Positions 41,105-51,113 of a stretch of 64,000 bases of DNA are shown here, one piece after another (within the stretch, counting starts at the first letter, position 1; each line of letters begins with the position of its first letter). The stretch covers positions 1 through 64,000 of the forward strand of contig JANREK010000038.1 of the NCBI GenBank assembly GCA_030726065.1. The letters run 5' to 3'. A program made the position numbers and the translations under genes. The notes under the pieces are model-generated. The model made no database searches, was not told where the DNA came from, and saw only the letters and a list, made by a program, of their open reading frames with translations. The DNA is from Sediminibacterium sp. (GTDB lineage: Bacteria; Bacteroidota; Bacteroidia; Chitinophagales; Chitinophagaceae).

Positions 41105-41968
41105 ATGACTTTACTAGAAAGCAAACAAGCATTAAAAGCGCAACTAGCGGATCAATTTGACGCCATTGAACTGAACAGCTTATTGTCCATGTTATTTGAA
41201 CATGTTACTGGAAACAACCAACTACAACAAGTCATTCATAAAAACGATCAGTTAAGCGAAGTGCAAGTAAATGAGCTGAAGAAATATGCTGAAGAATTAG
41301 CCAAAGGAAAACCCATACAATATATTTTAGGAAAGGCTTGGTTTATGGGTAAAGAATATATAGTTAACGATCAAGTATTAATACCACGCCCTGAAACTGA
41401 AGAGTTAGTAGAATGGGTCCTTGAATATGCAGAAATTATTAATAAGCCTTTACATATCATTGATATTGGAACTGGCTCCGGCTGCATCCCCATTGCATTA
41501 AAAACAGCCTTGCCCAATTGCACCATTACTGGATTAGATATTAGCGAAGGCGCATTAGAAGTTGCCAAATTAAATGCAACACAATTAAATACAAATATTG
41601 AATGGATACAACAGGATATTTTAATGTCTGCTTCCATGCCAAGCAATTATGATATTATAGTGAGCAACCCACCCTATATTCCATTTAATGAAAAAGTGAA
41701 TATGCAAGTGCAAGTAAAAAATTACGAACCCGCACTCGCGTTGTTTGTCACCAATGAGGATCCTTTAATTTTTTATAGAATTATCGCAAGATTGGGTAAA
41801 CAATGCCTAAACCCCAATGGGCAATTATTTTTTGAAATGCATTATGACCAAGGTAAAGCCATCCAAACCTTATTTGACGAAATGGGCTATCATGCAGAAT
41901 TAAGAAAAGATATGTTTGGAAAAGATCGAATGATTCGCGCAAGCTTAAAACCAAAACAAGGGGCATAA
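41105..41968 (+). CDS. prmC: Peptide chain release factor N(5)-glutamine methyltransferase
   Basis: GKPIQYILGKAWFMGKEYIVNDQVLIPRPETEELVEWVL, IIDIGTGSGCIPIAL, IIVSNPPYIP. Confidence 0.95.
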   Translation: MTLLESKQALKAQLADQFDAIELNSLLSMLFEHVTGNNQLQQVIHKNDQLSEVQVNELKKYAEELAKGKPIQYILGKAWFMGKEYIVNDQVLIPRPETEELVEWVLEYAEIINKPLHIIDIGTGSGCIPIALKTALPNCTITGLDISEGALEVAKLNATQLNTNIEWIQQDILMSASMPSNYDIIVSNPPYIPFNEKVNMQVQVKNYEPALALFVTNEDPLIFYRIIARLGKQCLNPNGQLFFEMHYDQGKAIQTLFDEMGYHAELRKDMFGKDRMIRASLKPKQGA

Positions 41969-42367
41969 TTAACGAGAAGGATCAACGGCGATTACAGGCG
42001 TTGCCCCTAATTGCTTTATAATTTGCATGACTCTAATAGTAGTGCCTAAACTTGCAACACTATCCCCATTGATGACCACCGAGGGCTTGTCCGTTTCCTT
42101 TGCTAAAAATATTTTTAATTGGCTTGCTAATGAATCTATGGTTACAGGCGCAGCGCCAATAAATAATTTTTGATCCTTATCAATGGTCACGACCACAGTT
42201 TGTTTGGCCTTGGTATCTGTGGATGACTTAGGATTCGATACTTTAATGACATTTGGATTTGCTAAAGTAGATACAATCAAAAAAAACAATAATAAAATAA
42301 ATAAAATATCATTCAGTGCGCCAGTATGCACTTCAGGGGAATGTCTCAATCTAGATTTTAAATTCAT
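41969..42367 (-). CDS. Biopolymer transporter ExbD/TolR family
   Basis: ALNDILFILLLFFLIVSTLANPNVIKVSNPKS...; downstream of ExbB-like gene. Confidence 0.88.
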   Translation of the reverse strand: MNLKSRLRHSPEVHTGALNDILFILLLFFLIVSTLANPNVIKVSNPKSSTDTKAKQTVVVTIDKDQKLFIGAAPVTIDSLASQLKIFLAKETDKPSVVINGDSVASLGTTIRVMQIIKQLGATPVIAVDPSR

Positions 42368-42377
42368 AAATAATAGA

Positions 42378-43037
42378 TTAAGAATGAGTAGGCTCTTGTA
42401 AAATATCTAAAAAATCAGCACTCGCAGTTTCCATTTTGTTCGCTGTTTTATCAATTTGAGTTGTTAAATAGTTATGACCAACATAAGCAATCAAACCAAT
42501 GATTAAACCAGTAGCTGAAGTGATCATTTTGGTATAAATTCCGCCTGCAATGGTATTTAAAGTATACTCACCAGTGGAAGCAATACCATAAAATAATTGT
42601 ACCATACCTATTATCGTTCCTAAGAATCCAAACATGGGTGCAATTCCTGCCACCAATGATAAAATATTTAAATTTCGCTCCATGGAATACATTTCAAGCT
42701 TACCTACATTTTCCATACTCTTTTCTATAGCATCTAATGGCTTACCAATACGCATGACTCCTTTTTCAATCATCTTCGCTACAGGATTATCTGTATTTTT
42801 TGCCAATGTTTTAGCAGCACCCAAATTACCAGAAATAATATTATCACGGATAATAAGCATGAACTTAGGATCAATGGTTCCTGCTTTTTTAATAGCAATC
42901 ATTCGCTCAAAAAAAACATAGATCGCAATCACTAATAAAAGATATAATGGGTACATGATGTACCCCCCTTTTTGCAATAAGCTGAATAAGGATATTTTAT
43001 TTTCGGCAACTTGTAACAAGAATAACATGGCATTCAA
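42378..43037 (-). CDS. MotA/TolQ/ExbB proton channel family protein
   Basis: GGYIMYPLYLLLVIAIYVFFERMIAI..., LSLVAGIAPMFGFLGTIIGMVQLF. Confidence 0.92.
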   Translation of the reverse strand: MNAMLFLLQVAENKISLFSLLQKGGYIMYPLYLLLVIAIYVFFERMIAIKKAGTIDPKFMLIIRDNIISGNLGAAKTLAKNTDNPVAKMIEKGVMRIGKPLDAIEKSMENVGKLEMYSMERNLNILSLVAGIAPMFGFLGTIIGMVQLFYGIASTGEYTLNTIAGGIYTKMITSATGLIIGLIAYVGHNYLTTQIDKTANKMETASADFLDILQEPTHS

Positions 43038-43100
43038 TTTATTTTTTAAAGTTAAAAGGTTTTATTTGAAAATGGGTGCATGTGAATAACTATCAATTTG

Positions 43101-44342
43101 TTAAAATATTTCCACCAAATTAACAAGCACTTCCACCGACTTTTGCATATCAGATACACCTATCCACTCATGCTTGCTATGTATTGCCTGCATACCCGTA
43201 AAAATATTGGGCGCAGGAAGGCCTAAAAAACTTAACCTGCTACCATCAGTACCCCCTCGAATGGGATCAACAATGGGCAAAACACCTGCTTTTTTATAAG
43301 CAGCTAATGCATTTTCCACTAAAATGGGATGAAGATCAATAACCTCTCGCATATTTCTATATTGCTCCTTAATCGTATAAGTAATATACGCTTTCGAAAA
43401 ATCAGGATTTTGCAATAAGACATGATCAGCAATCAATTTTAATTTATTGACGTGTTCTTTTAGTTTATGCGTGTCATGATCACGAATTAAAAACTCTAAC
43501 CTTGCTTTTTCTGCCCCGCCTGAAATATGATTTGGGTGTACAAAGCCTTCCCTTTGTTCCGTATGCTCTGGACATAACTCCTGCTTAGGCAATGCGGCAA
43601 TAATTTCACCTGCTATTTTAATGGCATTTTGCATCACCCCTTTGGCTGCACCCGGATGCGCAATAACGCCATGAATATCCATCGTTAGATAATCAGCACT
43701 AAAAGTTTCCATTTCAAAACATCCTAATTCACCCCCATCTAAAGTATATGCATAATCGGCACCTAATTTTTTTAAGTCTAAAAAATCAGTGCCTGTTCCT
43801 ACTTCTTCATCGGGTGTAAATAATAATTTAATAGTCCCATGTAAAATTTCGGGATATTGCATTAGGTATTCCGCAAAGGACATAATGATCGCAACACCTG
43901 CCTTGTCATCTGCACCTAACAAAGTATTCCCAGAGGCAGTTATTATATCCTTACCAATAAAATTTTTCAAATAAGGATAGGCATCCGTTGAAATTACTTG
44001 CGAATGATCATCGGGCAACACCAGTGGCTGTCCATTATAATTTTCATGTAAAATGGGTTTCACATCGGTGCCACTGCAATCAGGAGCGGTATCCATGTGT
44101 GCACAAAAACACAACACTGGTTTTTGCGCAGCTGTATTGGAAGGAATTGTTGCCATTACATAGCCGTGTGCATCCAACGCTACTTGCAAGATGCCCATAA
44201 CTTTCAATTCTTCCACCAATAGTTTGGCTAAATTAATTTGCTTGTCCGTTGAAGGGAAACTAGTGCTATCGGGATCACTCTGCGTATCAATTTGAACATA
44301 ACGCATAAATCGTTCCGCAATAGGTAACTGATCAATTAACAT
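43101..44342 (-). CDS. pepT: Peptidase T (tripeptide aminopeptidase)
   Basis: FMRYVQIDTQSDPDSTSFPSTDKQ, VLCFCAHMDTAPDCSGTDVKPI, TLLGADDKAGVAIIMSFAEYL, LFTPDEEVGTG, DPIRGGTDGSRLSFLGLPAPNIFTG. Confidence 0.95.
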   Translation of the reverse strand: MLIDQLPIAERFMRYVQIDTQSDPDSTSFPSTDKQINLAKLLVEELKVMGILQVALDAHGYVMATIPSNTAAQKPVLCFCAHMDTAPDCSGTDVKPILHENYNGQPLVLPDDHSQVISTDAYPYLKNFIGKDIITASGNTLLGADDKAGVAIIMSFAEYLMQYPEILHGTIKLLFTPDEEVGTGTDFLDLKKLGADYAYTLDGGELGCFEMETFSADYLTMDIHGVIAHPGAAKGVMQNAIKIAGEIIAALPKQELCPEHTEQREGFVHPNHISGGAEKARLEFLIRDHDTHKLKEHVNKLKLIADHVLLQNPDFSKAYITYTIKEQYRNMREVIDLHPILVENALAAYKKAGVLPIVDPIRGGTDGSRLSFLGLPAPNIFTGMQAIHSKHEWIGVSDMQKSVEVLVNLVEIF

Positions 44343-44474
44343 AACTAATTTTTTAAACTATTTTATTTACTAAAATGAAGCTTGAAGATAATTTGAATTA
44401 AGCAATAAAAAAAGGCTTTATGTTCGCATCCATGAATGAAAACAAGAAAGCCTTTCAAGAAATATCTTAAGGAA

Positions 44475-44927
44475 TTAAGGCATAATTATTTTAGAAGGCG
44501 TATCAATACTTACTAATTCTAAAGCAAAGGTTAAATCCTGTCCTGCTAAAGAATGATTCGCATCTAATACGACTACTTCCTCTTTTACTTCAACCACTGT
44601 TACTTGGAATTGTTGTCCTTGACCATTATTCATTGTCAAAGCCATCCCAATGGTTGGATTTAAATCAGCAGGAAACTGCGATTTAGGGAATTCAACAATC
44701 ATTTCAGGTTGTTTTGGACCATACGCCTCCGCAAATGGGATTTGTATCGTCTTTTTCTCGCCTACTGTCATTCCAAGCACACCACTGTCAAATCCTGGAA
44801 TTACCATACCTGTGCCTACTTCAAATTCTAAGGGAGCTCTACCTGTTGAGGAATCAAATGTTTCACCACTAGTCAATGTACCGTGATAATGCACTTGAAT
44901 GGTATCCCCATTTTTTACTTGTTGCAT
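44475..44927 (-). CDS. FKBP-type peptidyl-prolyl cis-trans isomerase (SlyD-like)
   Basis: VKNGDTIQVHYHGTLTSGETFDSSTGRAPLEFEVGTGMVIPGFDSGVLGMTVGEKKTIQIPFAEAYG; LDANHSLAGQDLTFALELV. Confidence 0.93.
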   Translation of the reverse strand: MQQVKNGDTIQVHYHGTLTSGETFDSSTGRAPLEFEVGTGMVIPGFDSGVLGMTVGEKKTIQIPFAEAYGPKQPEMIVEFPKSQFPADLNPTIGMALTMNNGQGQQFQVTVVEVKEEVVVLDANHSLAGQDLTFALELVSIDTPSKIIMP

Positions 44928-44994
44928 ATTATTTTATTTTTAATAAAGCACCTAGGGTGCAAAGCGCAAAAGTACATAATTATGACAGATAAAC

Positions 44995-45002
44995 TAACTT
45001 TG
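44995..45002 (+). promoter_or_regulatory. -7 element TAACTTTG, 4 nt before the fmt ATG
   Basis: Exact TAnnTTTG match; implies a leaderless or very short 5' UTR. Confidence 0.45.
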
Positions 45003-45006
45003 CCCC

Positions 45007-45942
45007 ATGGACAATAAACCAAGGATTGTTTTTATGGGTACCCCGGCATTCGCGGTTGCTTCTTTAAGCGCATTATTGCAAGCAAAAATGAATGTGGTGG
45101 GTGTGGTTACTGCGCCGGATAAGCCAGCAGGCAGAGGCATGCAGCTACAAAAAAGTGCAGTAAAAAAATTTGCCCTAGCCCATGACTTACCTATTTTACA
45201 ACCTGAAAAATTAAAATCTCCCGAGTTTTTTGAAGCATTAAAACAATGGCAACCGGACCTGCAAGTGGTGGTTGCATTCAGAATGTTGCCGGAGCAAATT
45301 TGGTCATTTCCCCCGATGGGCACCTTAAATGTCCACGGTTCATTATTGCCACAATACCGTGGCGCAGCACCCATCAATTGGGCCATTATTAATGGTGAAA
45401 AAGAAACGGGTGTCACCACATTTCAATTACAACATGCCATTGACACGGGCGCCATTTTATTACAGGATCTTATCCCTATTGCGCCTAATAATACCGCAGG
45501 TGAAATTCATGACACCATGATGGAAGTGGGCGCGCAATTATTAGTAAAAACATTGCATGGATTATTTGACAATAGCATTAAAGCAGTTCCGCAGGAACAA
45601 GTAATTGGCAATCTTGCACTACAACATGCACCAAAAATTTTTACCAAGGATTGTGAAATAGATTGGGAAAAACCATGTGCATCCATACATAATCTAATAA
45701 GAGGTTTAGCGCCTTTTCCTGGTGCTATTACAAAGATTGATGGGAAGATTGTAAAACTTTTTTTAACACAGATGATTGAAGGAATGCCAAAAGAAGCGCC
45801 AGGCAGTTTTATTACAGATGGGAAAACATTTGCAAAAATTGCATGTAAGGATGGATATATTGGACTATCGGATATTCAATGGGAAGGTAAAAAGCGCATG
45901 CCAATTATTGATTTTTTAAGGGGCTATAGAAAACCTACTTAA
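45007..45942 (+). CDS. fmt: Methionyl-tRNA formyltransferase
   Basis: PRIVFMGTPAFAVASLSALL, VVTAPDKPAGRGMQ, LNVHGSLLPQYRGAAPINWAIINGEKETGVTTF. Confidence 0.97.
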   Translation: MDNKPRIVFMGTPAFAVASLSALLQAKMNVVGVVTAPDKPAGRGMQLQKSAVKKFALAHDLPILQPEKLKSPEFFEALKQWQPDLQVVVAFRMLPEQIWSFPPMGTLNVHGSLLPQYRGAAPINWAIINGEKETGVTTFQLQHAIDTGAILLQDLIPIAPNNTAGEIHDTMMEVGAQLLVKTLHGLFDNSIKAVPQEQVIGNLALQHAPKIFTKDCEIDWEKPCASIHNLIRGLAPFPGAITKIDGKIVKLFLTQMIEGMPKEAPGSFITDGKTFAKIACKDGYIGLSDIQWEGKKRMPIIDFLRGYRKPT

Positions 45943-45996
45943 CAAGAAAATAATAAAGTGCTAAACCTGCCTTAGCGACAGGTATTGTAAGTCAAT

Positions 45997-46728
45997 TTAT
46001 TTCAAAGCATTATTAAAATCCTCCAATGTTACAATACCTTGATGTCTCCAAGTTTCTTTGCCATTTTTAAAAATGATAAAAGTGGGAAGACCTTCAGAAT
46101 TCAATGCTTTCATCACATCAATATCATTGCCACCATCCACTGCTAAAAAATAAAAGGGGTTAGCGGGTTGTTTTTTTAATTCCGCTAAAACTGGCAACAT
46201 TTTTCGACATGGTGGACACCAATCAGCGCCAATATCCACCAAAACAATTTTGTTAGTTGCAATTACTTTTTCGAAATCCGTGGTGCGCATTTGTGGCACA
46301 TTACCTGCTCCATCCACAGGCAATCCATTCATTTTCCAATTGCTCATACCCCCTTCTAAATTAATTACTTTAAACCCTTTTTCAATAAGGTAAGTTTGGG
46401 CAGAAGCACTACGACCACCCGCTTGACAATAAATATAAATAGGCTGGTTTTTATCCAAATGTTGTGTACGATCTGTAAATTCAGTTTTGTCTATCCAATT
46501 CGCTTGCAAAGCGTGGGAAATATGACCGCCATTAAATTCATTGGCAGTGCGCACATCTAATACTTGAACGCCTGGCATAGCAATAGCTTGTTTAAAAGCA
46601 GCTGCCGTGATGGTTTCGCCGCTATTTGAACTTGCCGAGACTGTCTGATCCCCATTTGAGTTCGACTGTCCACAACTTACTAAAACAAGTCCCATACACA
46701 TAAGGGATACAAATAATTTACATTTCAT
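45997..46728 (-). CDS. Secreted rhodanese-thioredoxin fusion protein
   Basis: Lipoprotein-like N-terminus (MGLVLVSCGQ), rhodanese PIYIYCQAGGRSASAQTYLIEKGF, thioredoxin IGADWCPPCRKMLPVLAEL. Confidence 0.88.
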   Translation of the reverse strand: MKCKLFVSLMCMGLVLVSCGQSNSNGDQTVSASSNSGETITAAAFKQAIAMPGVQVLDVRTANEFNGGHISHALQANWIDKTEFTDRTQHLDKNQPIYIYCQAGGRSASAQTYLIEKGFKVINLEGGMSNWKMNGLPVDGAGNVPQMRTTDFEKVIATNKIVLVDIGADWCPPCRKMLPVLAELKKQPANPFYFLAVDGGNDIDVMKALNSEGLPTFIIFKNGKETWRHQGIVTLEDFNNALK

Positions 46729-46737
46729 AATATAGAA

Positions 46738-47542
46738 TTAATAAGTAACGGTAATTTGAAAAGTTTTGTTGGTGATTCCTAAAATTGCAACGGCAGCATC
46801 ACTCAACCTGTATTGAATTGAATTGCTTACATCCGGAAGCGCGTTAATCACTTTAGCGCAAATGGTTTTAAAATCAGCGGTGGTAATTTTTACAATTGTT
46901 CCAATGGGTATTTCATTAGTCAATATATAAAACTTTTTATCCTGCCATCCACTGATGCTTTTAAATACGGAAGCAGTTCCATCTAAGGTTTGAAATGAGG
47001 CAGATTTTTTTTGATCTGAAAATAATGTCGCAAAATAACCTTCATCTACTTTTGTTGTATTGACCCCTTCCCCTTGACGACTGATTAGTGCATTATGAAA
47101 ACTATCGTTGATTCTTGCTTTTTCTTTATTGGAAGAAATTACCTGCAATGTATTTTGACGCACTGTATCCACTTTTTTAACCGCCATATACTTGGATCGG
47201 TAATTAGATTTTCGTTTTACACTTCCTTTTTTTTGGGCAGGTCTTTTTCGAATTGATTTTTTTGGACTTATTTTATTTTTTGCGGTGGCCGTTTTTACAG
47301 TACTCCCCCTTTTTCGCAATTGTGGTCGCTGGCTTTTTTGCAACAGTGTTCGATCCCTTTTTTGGGGTTACTTTTTTGCTTGCGGTGGTATTTTTTTTAC
47401 TTGTTGTGGTCGTTTTTTTCTGGGGCCCCTGTTTTTTGGCTGATTTTACTTGCAAAGGGGCAATACTATACCAAGGCGCAAAAGCGCTTACTATTAACAA
47501 GAACAATAAAAGGCCATATTTAAACATACCGCAAAGGTACAA
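46738..47542 (-). pseudogene. RlpA/DPBB-like secreted protein interrupted by a +1 frame change (ORFs 47542-47273 and 47343-46738)
   Basis: Upstream ORF has signal peptide plus Lys/Thr/Ala-rich linker; downstream ORF continues the linker and ends with a DPBB-like domain. Frames differ by one at AAAAAGGGGG (complement of 47305-47314). Confidence 0.6.
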
Positions 47543-47602
47543 AAATCAAGTGCAAAGAAAAGGCTAAAAATTAGTATGTTAACTAAATAGTATATGTAAA
47601 TA

Positions 47603-48964
47603 CTAGTAATTCAATATTCTCCATTCATTTGGGTAGTGATTATTCACTCTGTTGGGTAATAATTTAGCCCATCCAAGTGGAATTCCTTGATGCTTGATCA
47701 AATGCCATCCCACATTTCCGTCTAATTTTACATCCGCGCGTCTTAAGTAATTGAGCGCTGTTTGCGTATCCACTTCAAGGGTTGCAAAAGGTAAATTGGA
47801 CCAATAGCTCATTGCCAAAGCATGAGATGGAATAAAGTCCTTCCCTTTCACTGCACCCAAGTCCAATCCCAATTTTTTTACATATAAATGACTCAAAATG
47901 GACAAAATAGATGCTTCAAATAAACACGGAATTGCAATCATACTATTTTGATGTGTTAAGTATTGATGCGTAGCGGGTAATTCAAAATATGATTTTGCGA
48001 CCACTAATTCATTCTTTGATAAGGGGGTAAATTTAAATGAATCAGCAGCAGTAGTATTGTTATCGCTGGTTGCTTCTTTTTTAAATACAGAAATAAAAAA
48101 ACCTTCCCCTTTTATTTTGTCAGGATAAAATCTGAATCCTTGACATTGATGTTCGGGACTTTCACATGAGATAATATTCCAGGAAGCCGGCACTGGAATA
48201 TTAACATTCACCATTCCTGGTAAATTTGCAATTTGATCCATTATTTTTTCATCTTCTTCAAAGGAATAAGAACAAGTGGAATAAATCAAATAGCCACCTT
48301 CTTTTAAGGTATCCAACGACTCTTCAATGATTCTCTGTTGTCTTAAACTACAATGTTGCACATGATCCAAACTCCATTCTGAAATGGCAGAAATATCTTT
48401 ACGAAATAAACCGCTACCACTACAAGGTGCGTCAATCATCACTAAATCAAAAAAAGCAGGCAAGGCTTTAAAGTGTCCTGGATCATTCTGCGTGACAATC
48501 ATATTATCAGCGCCCCATTTGGTAATATTTTCCACCAAGATCGCATTTCGCCCTTTGATAGTTTCATTGGCAACGACCAATCCATCCTTAAACCAGTTTG
48601 CTAATAAAGTACTTTTTCCACCGGGTGCAGCACACAAATCAAGAACGATGGATGTGGTATCCATATTTAAGTGATGCAATATATGTTGTATAAACATACT
48701 ACTAGCCTCTTGCACATAATAAGCACCCGCATGCCATAAGGGATCTAACACAAATAGTGGCCGCTCATTTAAATAAAGCCCCTGGTCACACCATGACATA
48801 GGTTCAGCAGTATTTAAAAAAGAATGGGCTGCTTGATTAAATGGCTTATACTTATTTAACCTAACCGATGTGATTTGTTCCCCTTGGGCATGCACCTGTT
48901 CAAAAGCGATTTTATCAAACCCAGGCAAGCCTGCTAGTGAATCTAAAAATGGTGTAGGTAACAA
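47603..48964 (-). CDS. NOL1/NOP2/Sun (RsmB/RsmF-like) rRNA cytosine-C5 methyltransferase
   Basis: VLDLCAAPGGKSTLLANW, VMIDAPCSGSGLFRKD, GGYLIYSTCSYSFEEDE; C-terminal RsmF-like domain. Confidence 0.92.
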   Translation of the reverse strand: MLPTPFLDSLAGLPGFDKIAFEQVHAQGEQITSVRLNKYKPFNQAAHSFLNTAEPMSWCDQGLYLNERPLFVLDPLWHAGAYYVQEASSMFIQHILHHLNMDTTSIVLDLCAAPGGKSTLLANWFKDGLVVANETIKGRNAILVENITKWGADNMIVTQNDPGHFKALPAFFDLVMIDAPCSGSGLFRKDISAISEWSLDHVQHCSLRQQRIIEESLDTLKEGGYLIYSTCSYSFEEDEKIMDQIANLPGMVNVNIPVPASWNIISCESPEHQCQGFRFYPDKIKGEGFFISVFKKEATSDNNTTAADSFKFTPLSKNELVVAKSYFELPATHQYLTHQNSMIAIPCLFEASILSILSHLYVKKLGLDLGAVKGKDFIPSHALAMSYWSNLPFATLEVDTQTALNYLRRADVKLDGNVGWHLIKHQGIPLGWAKLLPNRVNNHYPNEWRILNY

Positions 48965-48979
48965 TTATTTATATTTAAA

Positions 48980-49777
48980 TTAATATCTAATGGTAAAATG
49001 TTGCTTTTGTTTATTTTCTTTTCTAAAAAACACAATCCCTATATAAAATAAATCTATGGTTAAAGTTACTTCCTCCTGCTTTTTAATTTCGGTCCAAGCT
49101 TTTTCCATTTCACTACTCCAATAAATATCATCAAAAATTAAAATAGACTGTTCGTTTACTTTACTTAATAAAAGTTTAAAATATTCCATCGTAGGTGCGT
49201 AGCGATGATTGCCATCAATATACACCATACCAATATGCGGGATTGAATTTAAATATTTTGGAAGGCTTGTCGCAAAATCGCCTTCGACAATATGTATATT
49301 TTTCAAATCTAATGAATCAAAAGTAGTTTGGGCTTCTTTCGCTATTGCAGGTGCTCCTTCCATGGTGACCAAGGTTTGGTTCGGTAGGGACATGGCTAAA
49401 TAACTCGATGTTATACCAAAGCAAGTACCCATTTCTAAAATATTATCGGGATTGAAATAAACACCCATCCGATATAATAATTGGCTTATTTTTTTTTGTT
49501 TCAGTGCCGACTTCGCAATGCTGTTGATTGATCTTTTTTTTAATTCAGATGTTCTTGAACCCGCACCTCGATCTAAAACTTCAATTACGCTTGTATTCGA
49601 TTCCAACAATTTTCTTTGCGACTCTATCTCTAACGCATTTTCAGGTGTGTTGTTTTTATTTAAAACATTTCTAATAAAATCGTAAACAAAAGGAGAATGA
49701 ATACCATGACCCTTGCCGTTGGAAGCGGTTAAATAATATTTAATAAATTTTATAGCGAGCTGGACGTTAGAATGCAT
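48980..49777 (-). CDS. Class I SAM-dependent methyltransferase
   Basis: NILEMGTCFGITSSYLAMSLPNQTLVTMEG, IGMVYIDGNHRYAPTMEYF, SILIFDDIYWS. Confidence 0.85.
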   Translation of the reverse strand: MHSNVQLAIKFIKYYLTASNGKGHGIHSPFVYDFIRNVLNKNNTPENALEIESQRKLLESNTSVIEVLDRGAGSRTSELKKRSINSIAKSALKQKKISQLLYRMGVYFNPDNILEMGTCFGITSSYLAMSLPNQTLVTMEGAPAIAKEAQTTFDSLDLKNIHIVEGDFATSLPKYLNSIPHIGMVYIDGNHRYAPTMEYFKLLLSKVNEQSILIFDDIYWSSEMEKAWTEIKKQEEVTLTIDLFYIGIVFFRKENKQKQHFTIRY

Positions 49778-49780
49778 ATT

Positions 49781-50272
49781 TTATTTTCTTTGCCAACATT
49801 CAATATCGAATGAATAAGAATGCTTTTCATCACTATTGTAAAAAGTGGATTCCTTCTTTACCCAATCCTCATTTAGTGCTGGGAAAAAAGCATCTCCTTC
49901 AATGGTGGTATGCACCCTAGTCAGCATGATGGTGTGTGCTGAAGGCAAAGCAAGTTCATAAATTTGACCACCCCCAATAACCATTAACTGTTTGTAATCC
50001 TGTTTCGTTGCTAAATTCACAGCATCCTGCAAAGAATGAACCAATGTAGCTCCATTGGTTTTAATATTTTTTTGATTCGATAAAATTAAATTTAAGCGTC
50101 CAGGCAACACCTTATTCCCCAAGGATTCAAAAGTTTTTCTTCCCATAAGTATCGGTAAACCCCAGGTGGTATTTTTAAAAAAACGCATATCCTTAGGCAA
50201 GTGCCATAGTAATTGATTATCCTTCCCAATCACATTATTATCAGAAGCAGCAACGACTAAGGTAATATTCAT
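49781..50272 (-). CDS. folA: Dihydrofolate reductase
   Basis: VVAASDNNVIGKDNQLLWHLPKDMRFFKNTT, PILMGRKTFESLG, VIGGGQIYELALP. Confidence 0.95.
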   Translation of the reverse strand: MNITLVVAASDNNVIGKDNQLLWHLPKDMRFFKNTTWGLPILMGRKTFESLGNKVLPGRLNLILSNQKNIKTNGATLVHSLQDAVNLATKQDYKQLMVIGGGQIYELALPSAHTIMLTRVHTTIEGDAFFPALNEDWVKKESTFYNSDEKHSYSFDIECWQRK

Positions 50273-50283
50273 AATACTAATTT

Positions 50284-51096
50284 TTATACTGCTACAGGTG
50301 CTTTTATAGATGGATGTGATTGGTAATCTTCCAGAGTAAAATCGCTAAATTCAAAACTGAAAATATCTTTCACTGCTGGATTTATTTTCATGCTAGGTAA
50401 AGGGAAAGTGGTTCTGGACAATTGCAATTGCGCTTGCTCCTCATGATTATTATACAAATGAACATCGCCAAAACTGTGCACAAAATCACCATATTGTAAA
50501 TCGCACACCTGTGCAACCATCATTGTTAATAATGCATAGGAAGCAATATTAAAAGGCACACCTAAAAAAACATCAGCGCTTCGTTGGTATAATTGACAAC
50601 TCAACTTTCCATCTGCAACATAAAACTGAAACATATTATGACAAGGCATCAATGCCATCTTTGATAAATCACCCACATTCCATGCACTTACAATTAATCG
50701 TCTACTATCGGGTGTAGTTTTAATTTGATGAATTAAAACTTTAATTTGATCAACAACAACACCATTCGCCCCTTCCCAACTGCGCCATTGTTTTCCATAT
50801 ACCGGACCCAAGTCCCCATTTTCATTCGCCCATTCGTCCCATATACGAACTCCGTTATCTTTTAAATATTTAATATTGGTATCCCCTTTTAAAAACCATA
50901 ACAATTCGTAGATGATACTTTTAAGATGTAATTTTTTTGTCGTGACCAAAGGAAAGCCTTTGGAAAGATCAAATCGCATTTGATATCCAAAACAACTTTT
51001 GGTTCCTGTACCTGTTCGATCGGTTTTCGGAGTCCCTTCGTCAATAATATGTTGTAATAAATTCAGGTATTGTTGCATAGTGCAATTTACAACCAA
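50284..51096 (-). CDS. thyA: Thymidylate synthase
   Basis: [36 protein letters not shown]..., [34 protein letters not shown]. Confidence 0.97.
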   Translation of the reverse strand: MVVNCTMQQYLNLLQHIIDEGTPKTDRTGTGTKSCFGYQMRFDLSKGFPLVTTKKLHLKSIIYELLWFLKGDTNIKYLKDNGVRIWDEWANENGDLGPVYGKQWRSWEGANGVVVDQIKVLIHQIKTTPDSRRLIVSAWNVGDLSKMALMPCHNMFQFYVADGKLSCQLYQRSADVFLGVPFNIASYALLTMMVAQVCDLQYGDFVHSFGDVHLYNNHEEQAQLQLSRTTFPLPSMKINPAVKDIFSFEFSDFTLEDYQSHPSIKAPVAV

Positions 51097-51113
51097 TACC
51101 CATTATGTAGAAA

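Noticed and set aside
44407-44457. Possible terminator (AAAGGCTTT ... AAAGCCTTT) downstream of the FKBP gene
   Set aside because: Stem is short with a loop of more than 20 nt and weak pairing; plausible but not strong enough to list.
45969-45987. Small hairpin ACCTGCCTTAGCGACAGGT after fmt
   Set aside because: Only 5 bp with no U-tract; insufficient for a terminator or RNA element call.
47253-47567. Plus-strand ORFs 47253-47567 and 47320-47523 rich in Phe/Leu/Val
   Set aside because: Antisense to the Lys/Thr/Ala-rich linker; the hydrophobic appearance is a by-product of AAA/AAG codons on the other strand.
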